Shown here piece after piece: positions 1-6,974 of a stretch of 8,194 nt of DNA. A program made the translations under genes and the position numbers. The notes below the pieces were generated by a model. The model made no database searches. It was not told the DNA's origin and saw only the letters and a list, made by a program, of their open reading frames with translations. The stretch's first letter is position 1, and the number at the start of each line of letters is the position of its first letter. Source of the DNA: Gaiellasilicea sp035525905 (GTDB lineage Bacteria > Actinomycetota > Thermoleophilia > Gaiellales > Gaiellaceae); contig DATLDK010000118.1 in the NCBI GenBank assembly GCA_035525905.1, positions 1-8,194 of the forward strand, given 5' to 3'.

Positions 1-2394
1 GGCGGCCGGGTTCCAGAGGACGACGCGTCCCTCTCGGTCGACCGCCACGATCCCGTCTGCCACGTTGGCGAGGATTGCCTCACTGCGCTGCTGCTCGTGG
101 CTGACGCCCTGGTAGAGCTCGGCGTTGCTCCGGGCGGCGGCAGCGCTGGCGCCGAGAGCATGCAACGCCTCGCTCTCCTCCTCGACCCATTCGCGCGGCC
201 TCGCGTCGTAGACGGCGAGGATGCCCTGGACCGACTCCTCCGGCCCGATCATGGGCACGCCGAGGTAAGCGACGTGGTCGGTAGTCAGCATCGGGTCTGC
301 CTCACCGAGCCGCCGGTCGGTCCGGACGTCCGCCAGTGCGTGCGTCGCCCGCGTCTGAACGATGTCGCCGACGAGGAAGCCCGTCGAGGGAGTCCGCATT
401 CCGATCGCGTCTTCCCCACCCACTCCGATCGCAGCGCGAACGACGACCTCGTCGTCCTCGAGCATGCGGATAGAGGCGGCGTCCGCCCCGAGCAGCTCGA
501 CCGCATGACGGACCGCCTGGTCGAGCACGTTCTCCGGATCGAGCTCCCCGGCCAGCTCCCTTCCGGCCCGGGCGAGCCGTTGCGCAAGTGCCCGCGAGCG
601 GCGCTCGCGCTCGTAGAGCTCGCTGCGCTCGAGGGCGCCGCGCGCGGCCCCGGCGACTTGCGCGGCGAGGGCGAGTTGCTCGTCGTCGAACATCTGCTCC
701 CCGGCGAAGAACACGAGCACGAGCCCGCCGCGCTGGCCCGAGGGCTCCGGCAGAGGCACGGCGAGCAACGAGTGCCGTCCCGCCTGGTCGGCTGCGTGCG
801 CGAGCCCTTCGCCGAAGCGGGTGTCCCCGGCCAACCGGCGGGATGCCAGGACCTTGCCGCCCCGTGCGCAAGCGGTGAGAGCAGCCGACGCCCCGCGGAG
901 ATGGGCGGCGAGGCCCTCGGCGAGCTCGTGCGAGCCGGCCAGTTCGAGCTCGTCGCCGACCGCGCGGAGCAGCGCCGCCGAGTCCCCTCCGAGCGCCTCC
1001 GCCGCAGCCTGGGCGACCGCGTCATGCGTCGCCTCTGCCGACAGCGGCTCGCTCAGCACCGCCGCGATGCGATAGAAGCCGCGCTCGACCTGCGCCTGCC
1101 GCGTGCTCTCGCGTAGCAGCCGGCTCGTGTCGATTGCGATGGCGGTCTCGTGCGCCACTGCCTCGGCGAGCGCGATCTCCGCCGGCGTCCAGGCAGTGGG
1201 GGCCGAGCGATGTAGTGCCAGCACGCCGATGACGCCGCCGAAGGACACGATCGGCGTCGCGAGCACGGCCCTCACGCCCCGATCGACCAGCTCGCGCACG
1301 TGCCCCAGAGTGCTGTCGCTCACCTCCGGCGCGTCGAGGAGGTCCGTGACCGCCACGGTCCGCTGCTCCCGCACAGCGAGGTTCAGGACTGGCAATTGCG
1401 TGACGTCTCCGATCGGCGCCACCCCGGCGGCGAGCCATTCCGCAACGACGGGCTTCTGCTCTCCGGGCTCCCCGAGGCGGATGAGGCAGCGATCGCCGCG
1501 GATCGCCCTTGCCGTCTCGTCGACGGCGACCCGGAGGAGCTCGTCGAGGTCGCGCAGCGAGCGCACCTCGCGCGAGATGTGAGCAATCAGTCGCTCGCGC
1601 GCCAGTGCTTCCTCGAGGGCAGCGGATGCCCGTGTCCGGGCGAGCGCCAGACCGGCCTCCGCTGCGAGCGCTTGCATCTCCGCCAGCTCCGCGTCGCCGA
1701 AAAGGCGCGACGCACGAACCGCGGCGAAAACGACGCCGACGACCTCGCCACCGGCGAGCATCGGGACGAACGCACAGCTCTTGACGCGGGCGATCCGGTT
1801 CAACCGCTCGTTGACGATGGGGGAGCTCTCCGCATCGAACACGGCGAAGGCCGCCCCTTCACGGGTCACGGTGCTGATCCCCGAGGCTTCCGTCACCAGG
1901 TCCAGCTCCTGGCCAACGAGGGCCTCGTTGTCCTTGCCGCCGTCACGCGCCGCCACGAGCCGCGCGCGACGACCCCCGTCGTCGATGAGGGCCAGGTTCA
2001 CGAGGTCGAGCCCGAATACATCGGCCAGCTCGTCGAGGAGTACTCCCGCAACCCTTTCCTCCGAATGCACATCGAGGAGCCTGTGCGCTAGAGGTCCGGA
2101 AGCAGCTCGCGCTCTCCCGGGCTCGGCAGCCGCGCGGCCGCGAACGCCGACGAGAGCCGGCACCGCCGCGAGCAGGATCGCCGGCAGCGAGACGAGCGCC
2201 TGGCCGCCAAGCGGCTCCCGGGTGGCGAAAGTGGCCGCTCCGAGGATCGCAGCGGCGAGGCCGGCCGCGGCAAATCCGGCGGCCCGCTCCGGGCCCAGCT
2301 CGTGACGGCGAAACGCGCCCACGGCGAAGTAGAGCGCCGCCACGAGCAACAACGGCACCGCGTTGAACAGCACCGCCTGGGCTTCCGTGTCCAC
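1..2394 (-). CDS. Multi-GAF/PAS membrane sensor protein, C-terminus beyond left edge
   Basis: The minus-strand frame is open from a TAG at 2470-2472 to the left edge, giving 798 codons if GTG 2394 is the start. Three hydrophobic helices lie at about residues 9-28, 38-57 and 66-84. Four GAF-like domains follow: about 104-254 (ending in a 'GVVFAAVR' strand), 269-422 ('ATPIVSFGGVIGVLALHR'), 436-590 ('SLLAVPLPEP') and 609-759 ('YLGVPMIG...VQGILAVYD'). A PAS domain begins near 763 ('ILANVADGIVAVDREGRVVLWN') and runs off the window. Short charged helices link the domains. The missing output is probably a histidine kinase or a PP2C-type phosphatase, as in known GAF/PAS proteins; this cannot be seen. 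GTG 2394 was chosen because codons upstream of it lose the G/C-ending bias (AAT, CCA, TCT, CAA) and contain a palindromic operator; GTG 2457 and TTG 2427 remain possible. There is no Shine-Dalgarno, consistent with a near-leaderless mRNA. Ligand unknown. Confidence 0.85.
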   Translation of the reverse strand, partial: MDTEAQAVLFNAVPLLLVAALYFAVGAFRRHELGPERAAGFAAAGLAAAILGAATFATREPLGGQALVSLPAILLAAVPALVGVRGRAAAEPGRARAASGPLAHRLLDVHSEERVAGVLLDELADVFGLDLVNLALIDDGGRRARLVAARDGGKDNEALVGQELDLVTEASGISTVTREGAAFAVFDAESSPIVNERLNRIARVKSCAFVPMLAGGEVVGVVFAAVRASRLFGDAELAEMQALAAEAGLALARTRASAALEEALARERLIAHISREVRSLRDLDELLRVAVDETARAIRGDRCLIRLGEPGEQKPVVAEWLAAGVAPIGDVTQLPVLNLAVREQRTVAVTDLLDAPEVSDSTLGHVRELVDRGVRAVLATPIVSFGGVIGVLALHRSAPTAWTPAEIALAEAVAHETAIAIDTSRLLRESTRQAQVERGFYRIAAVLSEPLSAEATHDAVAQAAAEALGGDSAALLRAVGDELELAGSHELAEGLAAHLRGASAALTACARGGKVLASRRLAGDTRFGEGLAHAADQAGRHSLLAVPLPEPSGQRGGLVLVFFAGEQMFDDEQLALAAQVAGAARGALERSELYERERRSRALAQRLARAGRELAGELDPENVLDQAVRHAVELLGADAASIRMLEDDEVVVRAAIGVGGEDAIGMRTPSTGFLVGDIVQTRATHALADVRTDRRLGEADPMLTTDHVAYLGVPMIGPEESVQGILAVYDARPREWVEEESEALHALGASAAAARSNAELYQGVSHEQQRSEAILANVADGIVAVDREGRVVLWNPAA

Positions 2395-2402
2395 GGGGAG
2401 AC

Positions 2403-2410
2403 AGATGATA
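2403..2410 (-). promoter_or_regulatory. Candidate -10 element of the sensor gene
   Basis: The minus strand reads TATCATCT here, with TATCAT fitting the TAnnnT form of a -10 hexamer. It ends 8 bases before GTG 2394, so a transcript from it would have almost no leader, which agrees with the lack of a Shine-Dalgarno. The ATCATCT core is identical in the promoter region of the small gene at 7948-8094. The assignment is inferred from position and comparison. Confidence 0.4.
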
Positions 2411-2429
2411 GAGATCCCGGCTTGCAAAG

Positions 2430-2447
2430 ATGGGCCGTCCGGCCTAT
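2430..2447. promoter_or_regulatory. Palindromic operator between the sensor gene and ispH
   Basis: This holds a perfect inverted repeat GGCCG-TC-CGGCC (2433-2444) inside an 18-base block that matches 16 of 18 bases with 8131-8148. Its centre lies 44.5 bp upstream of the sensor start codon, close to the class II activator position for a near-leaderless transcript. It also adjoins a possible plus-strand -35 (TTGGCA, 2447-2452), so it could serve both directions. The form resembles NarL-family response-regulator sites as I remember them; the actual regulator is unknown. Confidence 0.5.
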
Positions 2448-2476
2448 TGGCACCCACCAGACGTGCGTACTAGCGT
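2447..2476 (+). promoter_or_regulatory. Possible plus-strand promoter upstream of the hairpin pair
   Basis: TTGGCA (2447-2452), an 18-base spacer and TAGCGT (2471-2476) form a weak -35/-10 pair. It would start transcription near 2483, just before the first hairpin at 2493. The palindrome at 2430-2447 would then be centred about 44 bp upstream of the start site. The match is weak and rests mainly on spacing. Confidence 0.25.
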
Positions 2477-2492
2477 GGCTCGACACTGGGCG

Positions 2493-2566
2493 ATGCGCAC
2501 CGCTGCTGCGGTGAGCATTCGGAAGAGCCCTGTCGCGACGACCCCCCGACGCGGCAGGGCCTTTTC
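2493..2566 (+). ncRNA. Candidate small RNA or ispH leader made of two hairpins
   Basis: Hairpin 1 (2493-2518) has a 4-bp outer stem ATGC/GCAT, a G-A mismatch, a 6-bp stem CACCGC/GCGGTG and a TGCT loop. Hairpin 2 (2527-2560) has an 11-bp stem with one G-U pair, a 12-base loop containing CCCCCC, and four T residues after it. Together they look like a small RNA of about 80 bases ending in its own terminator. They could instead be the ispH leader, but a -10-like hexamer at 2589-2594 suggests ispH may start separately. The C6 loop recalls the actinobacterial 6C RNA, but only one of the two expected C-rich loops is present, so I do not make that call. Coding is unlikely. Confidence 0.35.
2527..2565 (+). 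terminator. Terminator-like hairpin with C6 loop
   Basis: The arms GCCCTGTCGCG (2527-2537) and CGCGGCAGGGC (2550-2560) pair over 11 bp with one G-U pair; bases 2562-2565 are TTTT. The loop is ACGACCCCCCGA. No protein gene on the plus strand lies upstream to be terminated, so it would end a short RNA or act as an attenuator before ispH. Confidence 0.5.
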
Positions 2567-2588
2567 CGTTCCGGAGCGGTGCCGAGGC

Positions 2589-2594
2589 TACGAT
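2589..2594 (+). promoter_or_regulatory. Candidate -10 element of ispH
   Basis: TACGAT matches TATAAT at 4 of 6 positions and ends 7 bases before ATG 2602, implying a leaderless or nearly leaderless transcript. An AGGA at 2596-2599 leaves only two bases before the ATG, too close for a normal Shine-Dalgarno. No clear -35 is seen; TTCCGT at 2565-2570 has an 18-base spacing but poor sequence. Confidence 0.35.
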
Positions 2595-2601
2595 CAGGAC
2601 G

Positions 2602-3558
2602 ATGGTCGAGCGCGTCCTCCTCGCGTCACCCCGCGGTTACTGCGCCGGCGTCGAACGTGCGGTCGAGACCGTGGAGCTCGCGCTCGCGCATTACGGACCG
2701 CCGGTGTATGTGCGCAAGCAGATCGTGCACAACATCCACGTGGTTCGCGATCTCGAGGCGCGCGGCGCCATCTTCGTCGATACCGAGGCAGAGGCGCCGG
2801 TCGGCTCGACGATCGTGTTCTCTGCGCACGGTGTCGCCCCGGCCGTGAACGCAGCCTCGGAGGCACTCGGCCACAACGTGATCGACGCGACCTGCCCGCT
2901 CGTGACCAAGGTCCATGTTCAGGCACGGCGCTACGCCGCCGCTGGCTACACGGTCGTGTTGATCGGTCATGCCGGCCACGAGGAGGTCGTCGGCACGATG
3001 GGCGAGGCACCGGAGGCGACGGTGCTCGTGCAGGACGTCGCGGAAGCGGAAGCGCTCGACCTTCCGGCCGACACGCGGCTCGCCTACATCACCCAAACGA
3101 CCCTGTCCGTAGACGAGACCGCGGAGATCATCGGCGTGCTCCGCCGGCGGTTCCCTGCGATCCACGCCCCGAAGAAAGAAGACATTTGCTACGCGACCTC
3201 CAACCGGCAGTGGGCAGTCAAGGAGATGCTCGAGGAGGTCCACCTACTACTCGTGATCGGCTCTCGCAACTCGTCGAACTCGAATAGGCTCGTCGACGTC
3301 GCGCGAGCCGCGGGGGTGGCCTCGCATTTGATCGACGACGAGACGGAGATCGACCCGGCCTGGCTCGACGGCGTCTCCACCGTCGGCGTTACGTCGGGCG
3401 CGTCGGCTCCCGAGAAGCTCGTCCACCGGGTGTGCGATTGGTTCCGCGCGCGCGGCGTGGAGCGAATCGAGCCGTTTCGCATGGTCAACGAGGACGTCAC
3501 CTTCCGCCTCCCGGTGGAGCTGCGCCGCGAGCTGGCGCTCGCGGAGTCGCAGCGCTAG
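2602..3558 (+). CDS. ispH: 4-hydroxy-3-methylbut-2-enyl diphosphate reductase (IspH/LytB)
   Basis: IspH is a [4Fe-4S] enzyme that reduces HMBPP to isopentenyl and dimethylallyl diphosphate, the last step of the MEP isoprenoid pathway in the cytoplasm. The 318-residue protein has the usual length and all key residues. The cluster cysteines are Cys14 ('PRGYCAGV'), Cys98 ('DATCPLV') and Cys196 ('DICYAT'). Substrate-binding histidines are His43 ('QIVHN'), His76 ('SAHGV') and His126 ('GHAGHEE'), and the proton-relay glutamate is Glu128. 'TQTTLS' lies at 164-169, 'SSNSNR' at 223-228 and 'TSGASAPE' at 263-270. ATG 2602 gives the canonical N-terminus a few residues before the first cysteine. It is divergent from the sensor gene and convergent with the zinc-ribbon gene, sharing CTAG at the stops. 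No other isoprenoid gene is visible. It appears intact. Confidence 0.97.
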   Translation: MVERVLLASPRGYCAGVERAVETVELALAHYGPPVYVRKQIVHNIHVVRDLEARGAIFVDTEAEAPVGSTIVFSAHGVAPAVNAASEALGHNVIDATCPLVTKVHVQARRYAAAGYTVVLIGHAGHEEVVGTMGEAPEATVLVQDVAEAEALDLPADTRLAYITQTTLSVDETAEIIGVLRRRFPAIHAPKKEDICYATSNRQWAVKEMLEEVHLLLVIGSRNSSNSNRLVDVARAAGVASHLIDDETEIDPAWLDGVSTVGVTSGASAPEKLVHRVCDWFRARGVERIEPFRMVNEDVTFRLPVELRRELALAESQR

Positions 3559-3854
3559 GCGCGCAGTCGGTCGAGGAGGGAGCCCGCGCGCTCGCGCAGG
3601 CCGAGAAACGCAGCGAGGCGCGCTGCTTCCCGTTCGTCGATCGAGACCGCGGCCTGGGCGATCCCGCTCTCGTCCCAAACGCTGAAGCGAACATGGCGCT
3701 CGTCCGTGTAGCGCGAGACGCGCAGAGCCTTGCCCCTCTCGGCCATCGTGCCGCTGAAGAACTCGACGAGCTTCGCCCGTTGGGGCCTGGCGCACCAGGG
3801 GCAGTACCGGTACGCATCGCCGATCGACCCGCCGCACTGACTGCACGCGTGCAT
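3555..3854 (-). CDS. Small zinc-ribbon protein of unknown function
   Basis: The 99-residue protein begins with a zinc ribbon: Cys4/Cys7 ('CSQC') and Cys18/Cys21 ('CPWC'), a CxxC-x10-CxxC arrangement expected to bind one zinc ion. Residues 45-75 look like a short beta-rich segment ('HVRFSVWDESGIAQAAVSI') and the C-terminus is helical. No catalytic motif, membrane segment or signal peptide is seen. The start is well supported: AGGAGG (3859-3864 on the plus strand) lies 4 bases upstream of the ATG. It follows ileS on the same strand after 57 bases with no evident terminator, so co-transcription with ileS is likely. Its stop interlocks with that of ispH. I do not recognise a named family; a nucleic-acid or protein-binding role is only suggested by the ribbon. 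Confidence 0.85.
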   Translation of the reverse strand: MHACSQCGGSIGDAYRYCPWCARPQRAKLVEFFSGTMAERGKALRVSRYTDERHVRFSVWDESGIAQAAVSIDEREAARLAAFLGLRERAGSLLDRLRA

Positions 3855-3858
3855 CGCG

Positions 3859-3864
3859 CCTCCT
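3859..3864 (-). promoter_or_regulatory. Strong ribosome binding site of the zinc-ribbon gene
   Basis: The minus strand reads AGGAGG with a 4-base gap to ATG 3854. It is the clearest Shine-Dalgarno in the window and stands out because most neighbouring genes lack one. It fits an internal operon gene downstream of ileS and fixes the start. Confidence 0.7.
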
Positions 3865-3911
3865 CGTCGGGAGCCTAATACCCGGCGACGGCGATGCCAA
3901 TCCCGGCGCTG

Positions 3912-6900
3912 TCAGGCTTTTGCGATCTGCGGCGCGGGGACCCCGTCGGTCCCGAGCGTGACTGCCAGCACCTCGGCCTTGATCCAATCGGCGTGCTCGG
4001 CGACGAGATCCGCATCGGCGGCCGGCAGCGTCACCGTGATGCGATCGGTGAGCGCGAAACCCTGCTCCTTGCGCATCGAGTTGAGCGTGTGGATCAGGTC
4101 GTAGACGCGGCCCTCGAGCTCGAGTTCCGGGTCGAGGGTCGTGTCGAGGGCGACGGTGACTCCTTCGTCCGAGGCGACGGCCCAACCCGCCTTGCCCGAG
4201 CGCTCGACGAGCACCTCGTCGGCGGCGAGTTGGTGACCGAGAACGCTGAAGCCTCCACCCTCGAGCTGCTCGAACTCGCCAGCCATGAGAGCGGCGCGTA
4301 CGGCGCCGAGCTCCTTCCCGAGCTTCGGACCGAGGACGGGGAGGTGCGGCTTCACGTGCAGCTCGGTCGCCTCGACGTGACCGAACTCGACCTCCTTGAC
4401 GCGCAGCTCCTCGCGCAGCTCGTCGGCGTGCGACGCGGCGAGAGGAGCGCCTTCGACAACCAGTCGTCGCAGCGGCTGGCGGAGCTTGAGCTGCGAGGCA
4501 GCACGGGCCTGATGGCCGAGGCCGACGACGCGGCGTACATCGGCCACCTCACGGAGCAGGGCCTCGTCCGGGTCGGGCGCGTCGGGCCAGCCGGCGAGGT
4601 GCACGGAGCTCGGCGCGTCACCGTCCGCGCCCCGCACGAGGACCTGCCACAGGTGCTCGGTCAGGAAGGGCATCACGGGCGCAACGACGCGGAGGGACTG
4701 CACGAGCGCGACCCAGAGCACGTGCAGCGCGACGTGATCCCCATCCCAGAAGCGACGCCGGGAACGGCGGATGTACCAGTTCGAGAGATCGTCGACGAAG
4801 TCCTCGAAGGCGCGGATCACGTCCACGGTCAGATACGCCTCGTAGCCGGCGCCTGCCTCGCGCACGAAGGCATGTGTCCGGTCGATCAACCAACGATCCA
4901 GCGGCCGCAGCTCACTCGCGTCCGTGAGGTCTCCCCACGCCGGGCGGAAGCTCACGGTATTGGCATAGTCGACGAAGAACCGGACCGAATTCCAGAGCGT
5001 CAGCAGCCTCCGCTTGATCTCATGGCCAGGACCGAAGCCGAAGAGGAGGTTTCGGTCGGGTGGCTGCGCGCAGAATTGCCAGCGCATCACGTCGGCGCCC
5101 ATGCGCTCGAACGCGTCGGGGGCGTCGATCGTGTTCCCCCAGGAACTGTGCATCTCGCGGCCGGTCTCGTCGAGCATCTTCTCGTAGCCGAGCACCCTGC
5201 GAAACGGCGCCGTGCCCGTCAGCACGACCGACATGAAGAGCTGGGAGTAGAACCAAAGCCGGATCTGCTCGCGCATCTCCGAGACCCAGTCGGCCGGAAA
5301 CCACTCCTCCCAGTAGGCGTGGTCGGGAAGATCGGCCGCCGTGAGGCCTTTCGCCGCTCCCGTCGCATAGCCTTCGGGGAGGTACTCGGGGCTCTGCCAG
5401 CCGAGGGTCGAGAACGGCACGATCCCCGCGTCGAGCCAGACATCGCCGACCTCCGGGATCCGCCGGACCTCCTCCCCGCAGCTCTCGCAAGTGATCGGCA
5501 CGTCGTCGATCCAGGGCCGGCGCAACTCCTCGAGCTGGTCGAGGCCCGCGGTGGCCCGCGCCTCGAGCTCGGCCTTCGAACCGATCACGTTCAGGTGACC
5601 GCACGAGCAGGGGTAGAACGGCAGCGGCAGGCCGTAGTAGCGCCGGCGCGAGATGTTCCAGTCGCCCATGTTCACGAGCCAGTCGTCCATGCGCTTGCCC
5701 ATGTACTCCGGCACCCACTCGACCTCGGCGTTCGCGTCGCGGAGCGGCTGCCGCAACTGGTCGACTCCGATGAACCAGTCGTCGGAGATACGAAAGATCA
5801 GGGGCGTGTGGCAGCGCCAGCACTCGGGGTAGCGGTGCTCGTGCAGGCCCGTCTCCACGAGCCGGCCCTGCTCCTCGAGGTAGCCGATGATCTGCTCCGC
5901 CGCCTCGACGGTGGACAGGCCGTGGAGCCAGCCGTACTCGTCGTAGAACCGGCCGGACTCGTCGACCGGCGTCAGAACGGGGAGGTCGTGGACCTGTGAG
6001 AGCTCGAAGTCCTCGGAGCCGCAACCCGGAGCGATGTGGACGATGCCGGTGCCGTCGTCGAGGGTGACCTCGTCCCACGGGATCACGCGGTGCTGGACGC
6101 CGGATCCGGGCTGCAACTCGTCGAAGGGGCCCGCGTAGGGCCAGCCCACCAGCTCCTCACCTGGCTTGCGCTCTAGAAACGTCTCTTCTGGATAGCGCGC
6201 GGCCGCGACCCATTCCCCGTTCTCGCGCCTGCCGTACTCGGCATCAGGCTTGACCGCAGCAGCGACGTTCGCGGGCAGCGTCCACGGCGTCGTCGTCCAG
6301 ATCACGAGTGCTTCACCCGGCCGCTCGAGCAAGGGAAAGCGCACGTAGAGGGAAGGGTCGGCGCGGTCGACGTACGAGCCGACGAGCTCGTGCGCGGAGA
6401 TCGACGTGCCGCAGCGGGGGCACCACTCGGTCGAGCGGTGGCCGAGGTAGAGCCACCCCCGCTCGTTGACGAGGTGCAGGAAGCGCCAGATGTACTCGAT
6501 GTTCGTGTCGCTGAAGGTGAAGTAGTCCTTGCCCCAATCCATCCACTGCCCGAGCCGGATCGACCCCTCCGTCAGGGCGCGCGAGGACTGGACGACGACC
6601 TCCCGGCACCGGCGTGCGAACTCGGCGAGCCCGAACTCCTCGATCTCACGCTTCGAGTTGAGGCCGAGCTGACGCTCGACGCCGACCTCGATCCAGAGCC
6701 CCTGGCAGTCGAACCCGTTCTGGTAGCGCAGCTCGTGTCCCTGCAGGGCTTTGTACCGCTGGAAGACGTCTTTCAGCGTTCGCCCCCACGCCGTGTGGAC
6801 GCCCAGCACCATCCTGTTGGCCGTGACCGGGCCGTCGACGAAGCTGTACTTGGGACCCCCGCGATTCAGCGCCCGCAGGCGCTCGAAGGTGCCCTCCCGA

Positions 6901-6968
6901 TCCCACAGCTCCAGGACCTCGAGCTCGAGCGCAGGATGATCGGGCTTGTCCGGCAGGGGTGTGAACAT
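3912..6968 (-). CDS. ileS: Isoleucyl-tRNA synthetase with altered HIGH and KMSKS motifs
   Basis: This class I synthetase would charge tRNA-Ile with isoleucine in the cytoplasm. The 1018 residues match the length of the longer (type 2-like) IleRS. The Rossmann start 'FVDGPVTANRM' (43-53) is followed by 'LGVHTAWGRTLKD' (55-67) where HIGH is expected. The CP1 editing domain has 'WTTTPWTLPAN' (224-234) and 'GTGIVHIAPGCGSEDF' (306-321). Cysteine pairs at 183/186, 383/386, 454/456 and 494/497 probably bind zinc. 'GDWNISRRRYYG' is at 435-446 and 'DVWLDAGIVPFS' at 509-520. The KMSKS position reads 'EMHSSWGN' (605-612). A tRNA-binding domain with 'LTLWNSVRFFVDYAN' (656-670) follows. The domain order and 'NGFDCQGLW' (84-92) fit an IleRS-like family I remember from Chloroflexi and Thermoleophilia. 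ATG 6968 is the only sensible start, with an in-frame TAG four codons upstream. The altered motifs leave aminoacylation slightly less certain. Confidence 0.9.
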   Translation of the reverse strand: MFTPLPDKPDHPALELEVLELWDREGTFERLRALNRGGPKYSFVDGPVTANRMVLGVHTAWGRTLKDVFQRYKALQGHELRYQNGFDCQGLWIEVGVERQLGLNSKREIEEFGLAEFARRCREVVVQSSRALTEGSIRLGQWMDWGKDYFTFSDTNIEYIWRFLHLVNERGWLYLGHRSTEWCPRCGTSISAHELVGSYVDRADPSLYVRFPLLERPGEALVIWTTTPWTLPANVAAAVKPDAEYGRRENGEWVAAARYPEETFLERKPGEELVGWPYAGPFDELQPGSGVQHRVIPWDEVTLDDGTGIVHIAPGCGSEDFELSQVHDLPVLTPVDESGRFYDEYGWLHGLSTVEAAEQIIGYLEEQGRLVETGLHEHRYPECWRCHTPLIFRISDDWFIGVDQLRQPLRDANAEVEWVPEYMGKRMDDWLVNMGDWNISRRRYYGLPLPFYPCSCGHLNVIGSKAELEARATAGLDQLEELRRPWIDDVPITCESCGEEVRRIPEVGDVWLDAGIVPFSTLGWQSPEYLPEGYATGAAKGLTAADLPDHAYWEEWFPADWVSEMREQIRLWFYSQLFMSVVLTGTAPFRRVLGYEKMLDETGREMHSSWGNTIDAPDAFERMGADVMRWQFCAQPPDRNLLFGFGPGHEIKRRLLTLWNSVRFFVDYANTVSFRPAWGDLTDASELRPLDRWLIDRTHAFVREAGAGYEAYLTVDVIRAFEDFVDDLSNWYIRRSRRRFWDGDHVALHVLWVALVQSLRVVAPVMPFLTEHLWQVLVRGADGDAPSSVHLAGWPDAPDPDEALLREVADVRRVVGLGHQARAASQLKLRQPLRRLVVEGAPLAASHADELREELRVKEVEFGHVEATELHVKPHLPVLGPKLGKELGAVRAALMAGEFEQLEGGGFSVLGHQLAADEVLVERSGKAGWAVASDEGVTVALDTTLDPELELEGRVYDLIHTLNSMRKEQGFALTDRITVTLPAADADLVAEHADWIKAEVLAVTLGTDGVPAPQIAKA

Positions 6969-6974
6969 GCGTCG

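Noticed and set aside
97..1116. 339-codon plus-strand frame, and a similar one at 1300-2091
   Set aside because: Both are antisense to the continuous GAF/PAS frame, which shows clear domain patterns. The plus-strand translations show none.
2392..2457. Earlier sensor starts at GTG 2457 or TTG 2427
   Set aside because: They would add poorly biased codons, place the conserved palindrome in or right against the coding region, and have no Shine-Dalgarno. They cannot be fully excluded.
2088..2486. 132-codon minus-strand frame
   Set aside because: It overlaps the membrane-helix coding part of the sensor gene in another frame; its translation is Arg/Ser/Pro-rich with no hydrophobic pattern.
2527..2560. 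6C RNA family call for the C6-loop hairpin
   Set aside because: The family as I remember it has two hairpins each with a C-rich loop; the partner hairpin here has a TGCT loop.
2430..3287. 285-codon plus-strand frame overlapping ispH
   Set aside because: It is a shifted frame of ispH with an arginine-rich translation and it crosses the operator and hairpins.
3894..5999. 701-codon open frame on the plus strand
   Set aside because: It lies wholly antisense to ileS, whose family is certain. Long antisense frames are expected where third positions are nearly all G or C; its product is repetitive in Arg, Glu, Leu and Val with no motif.
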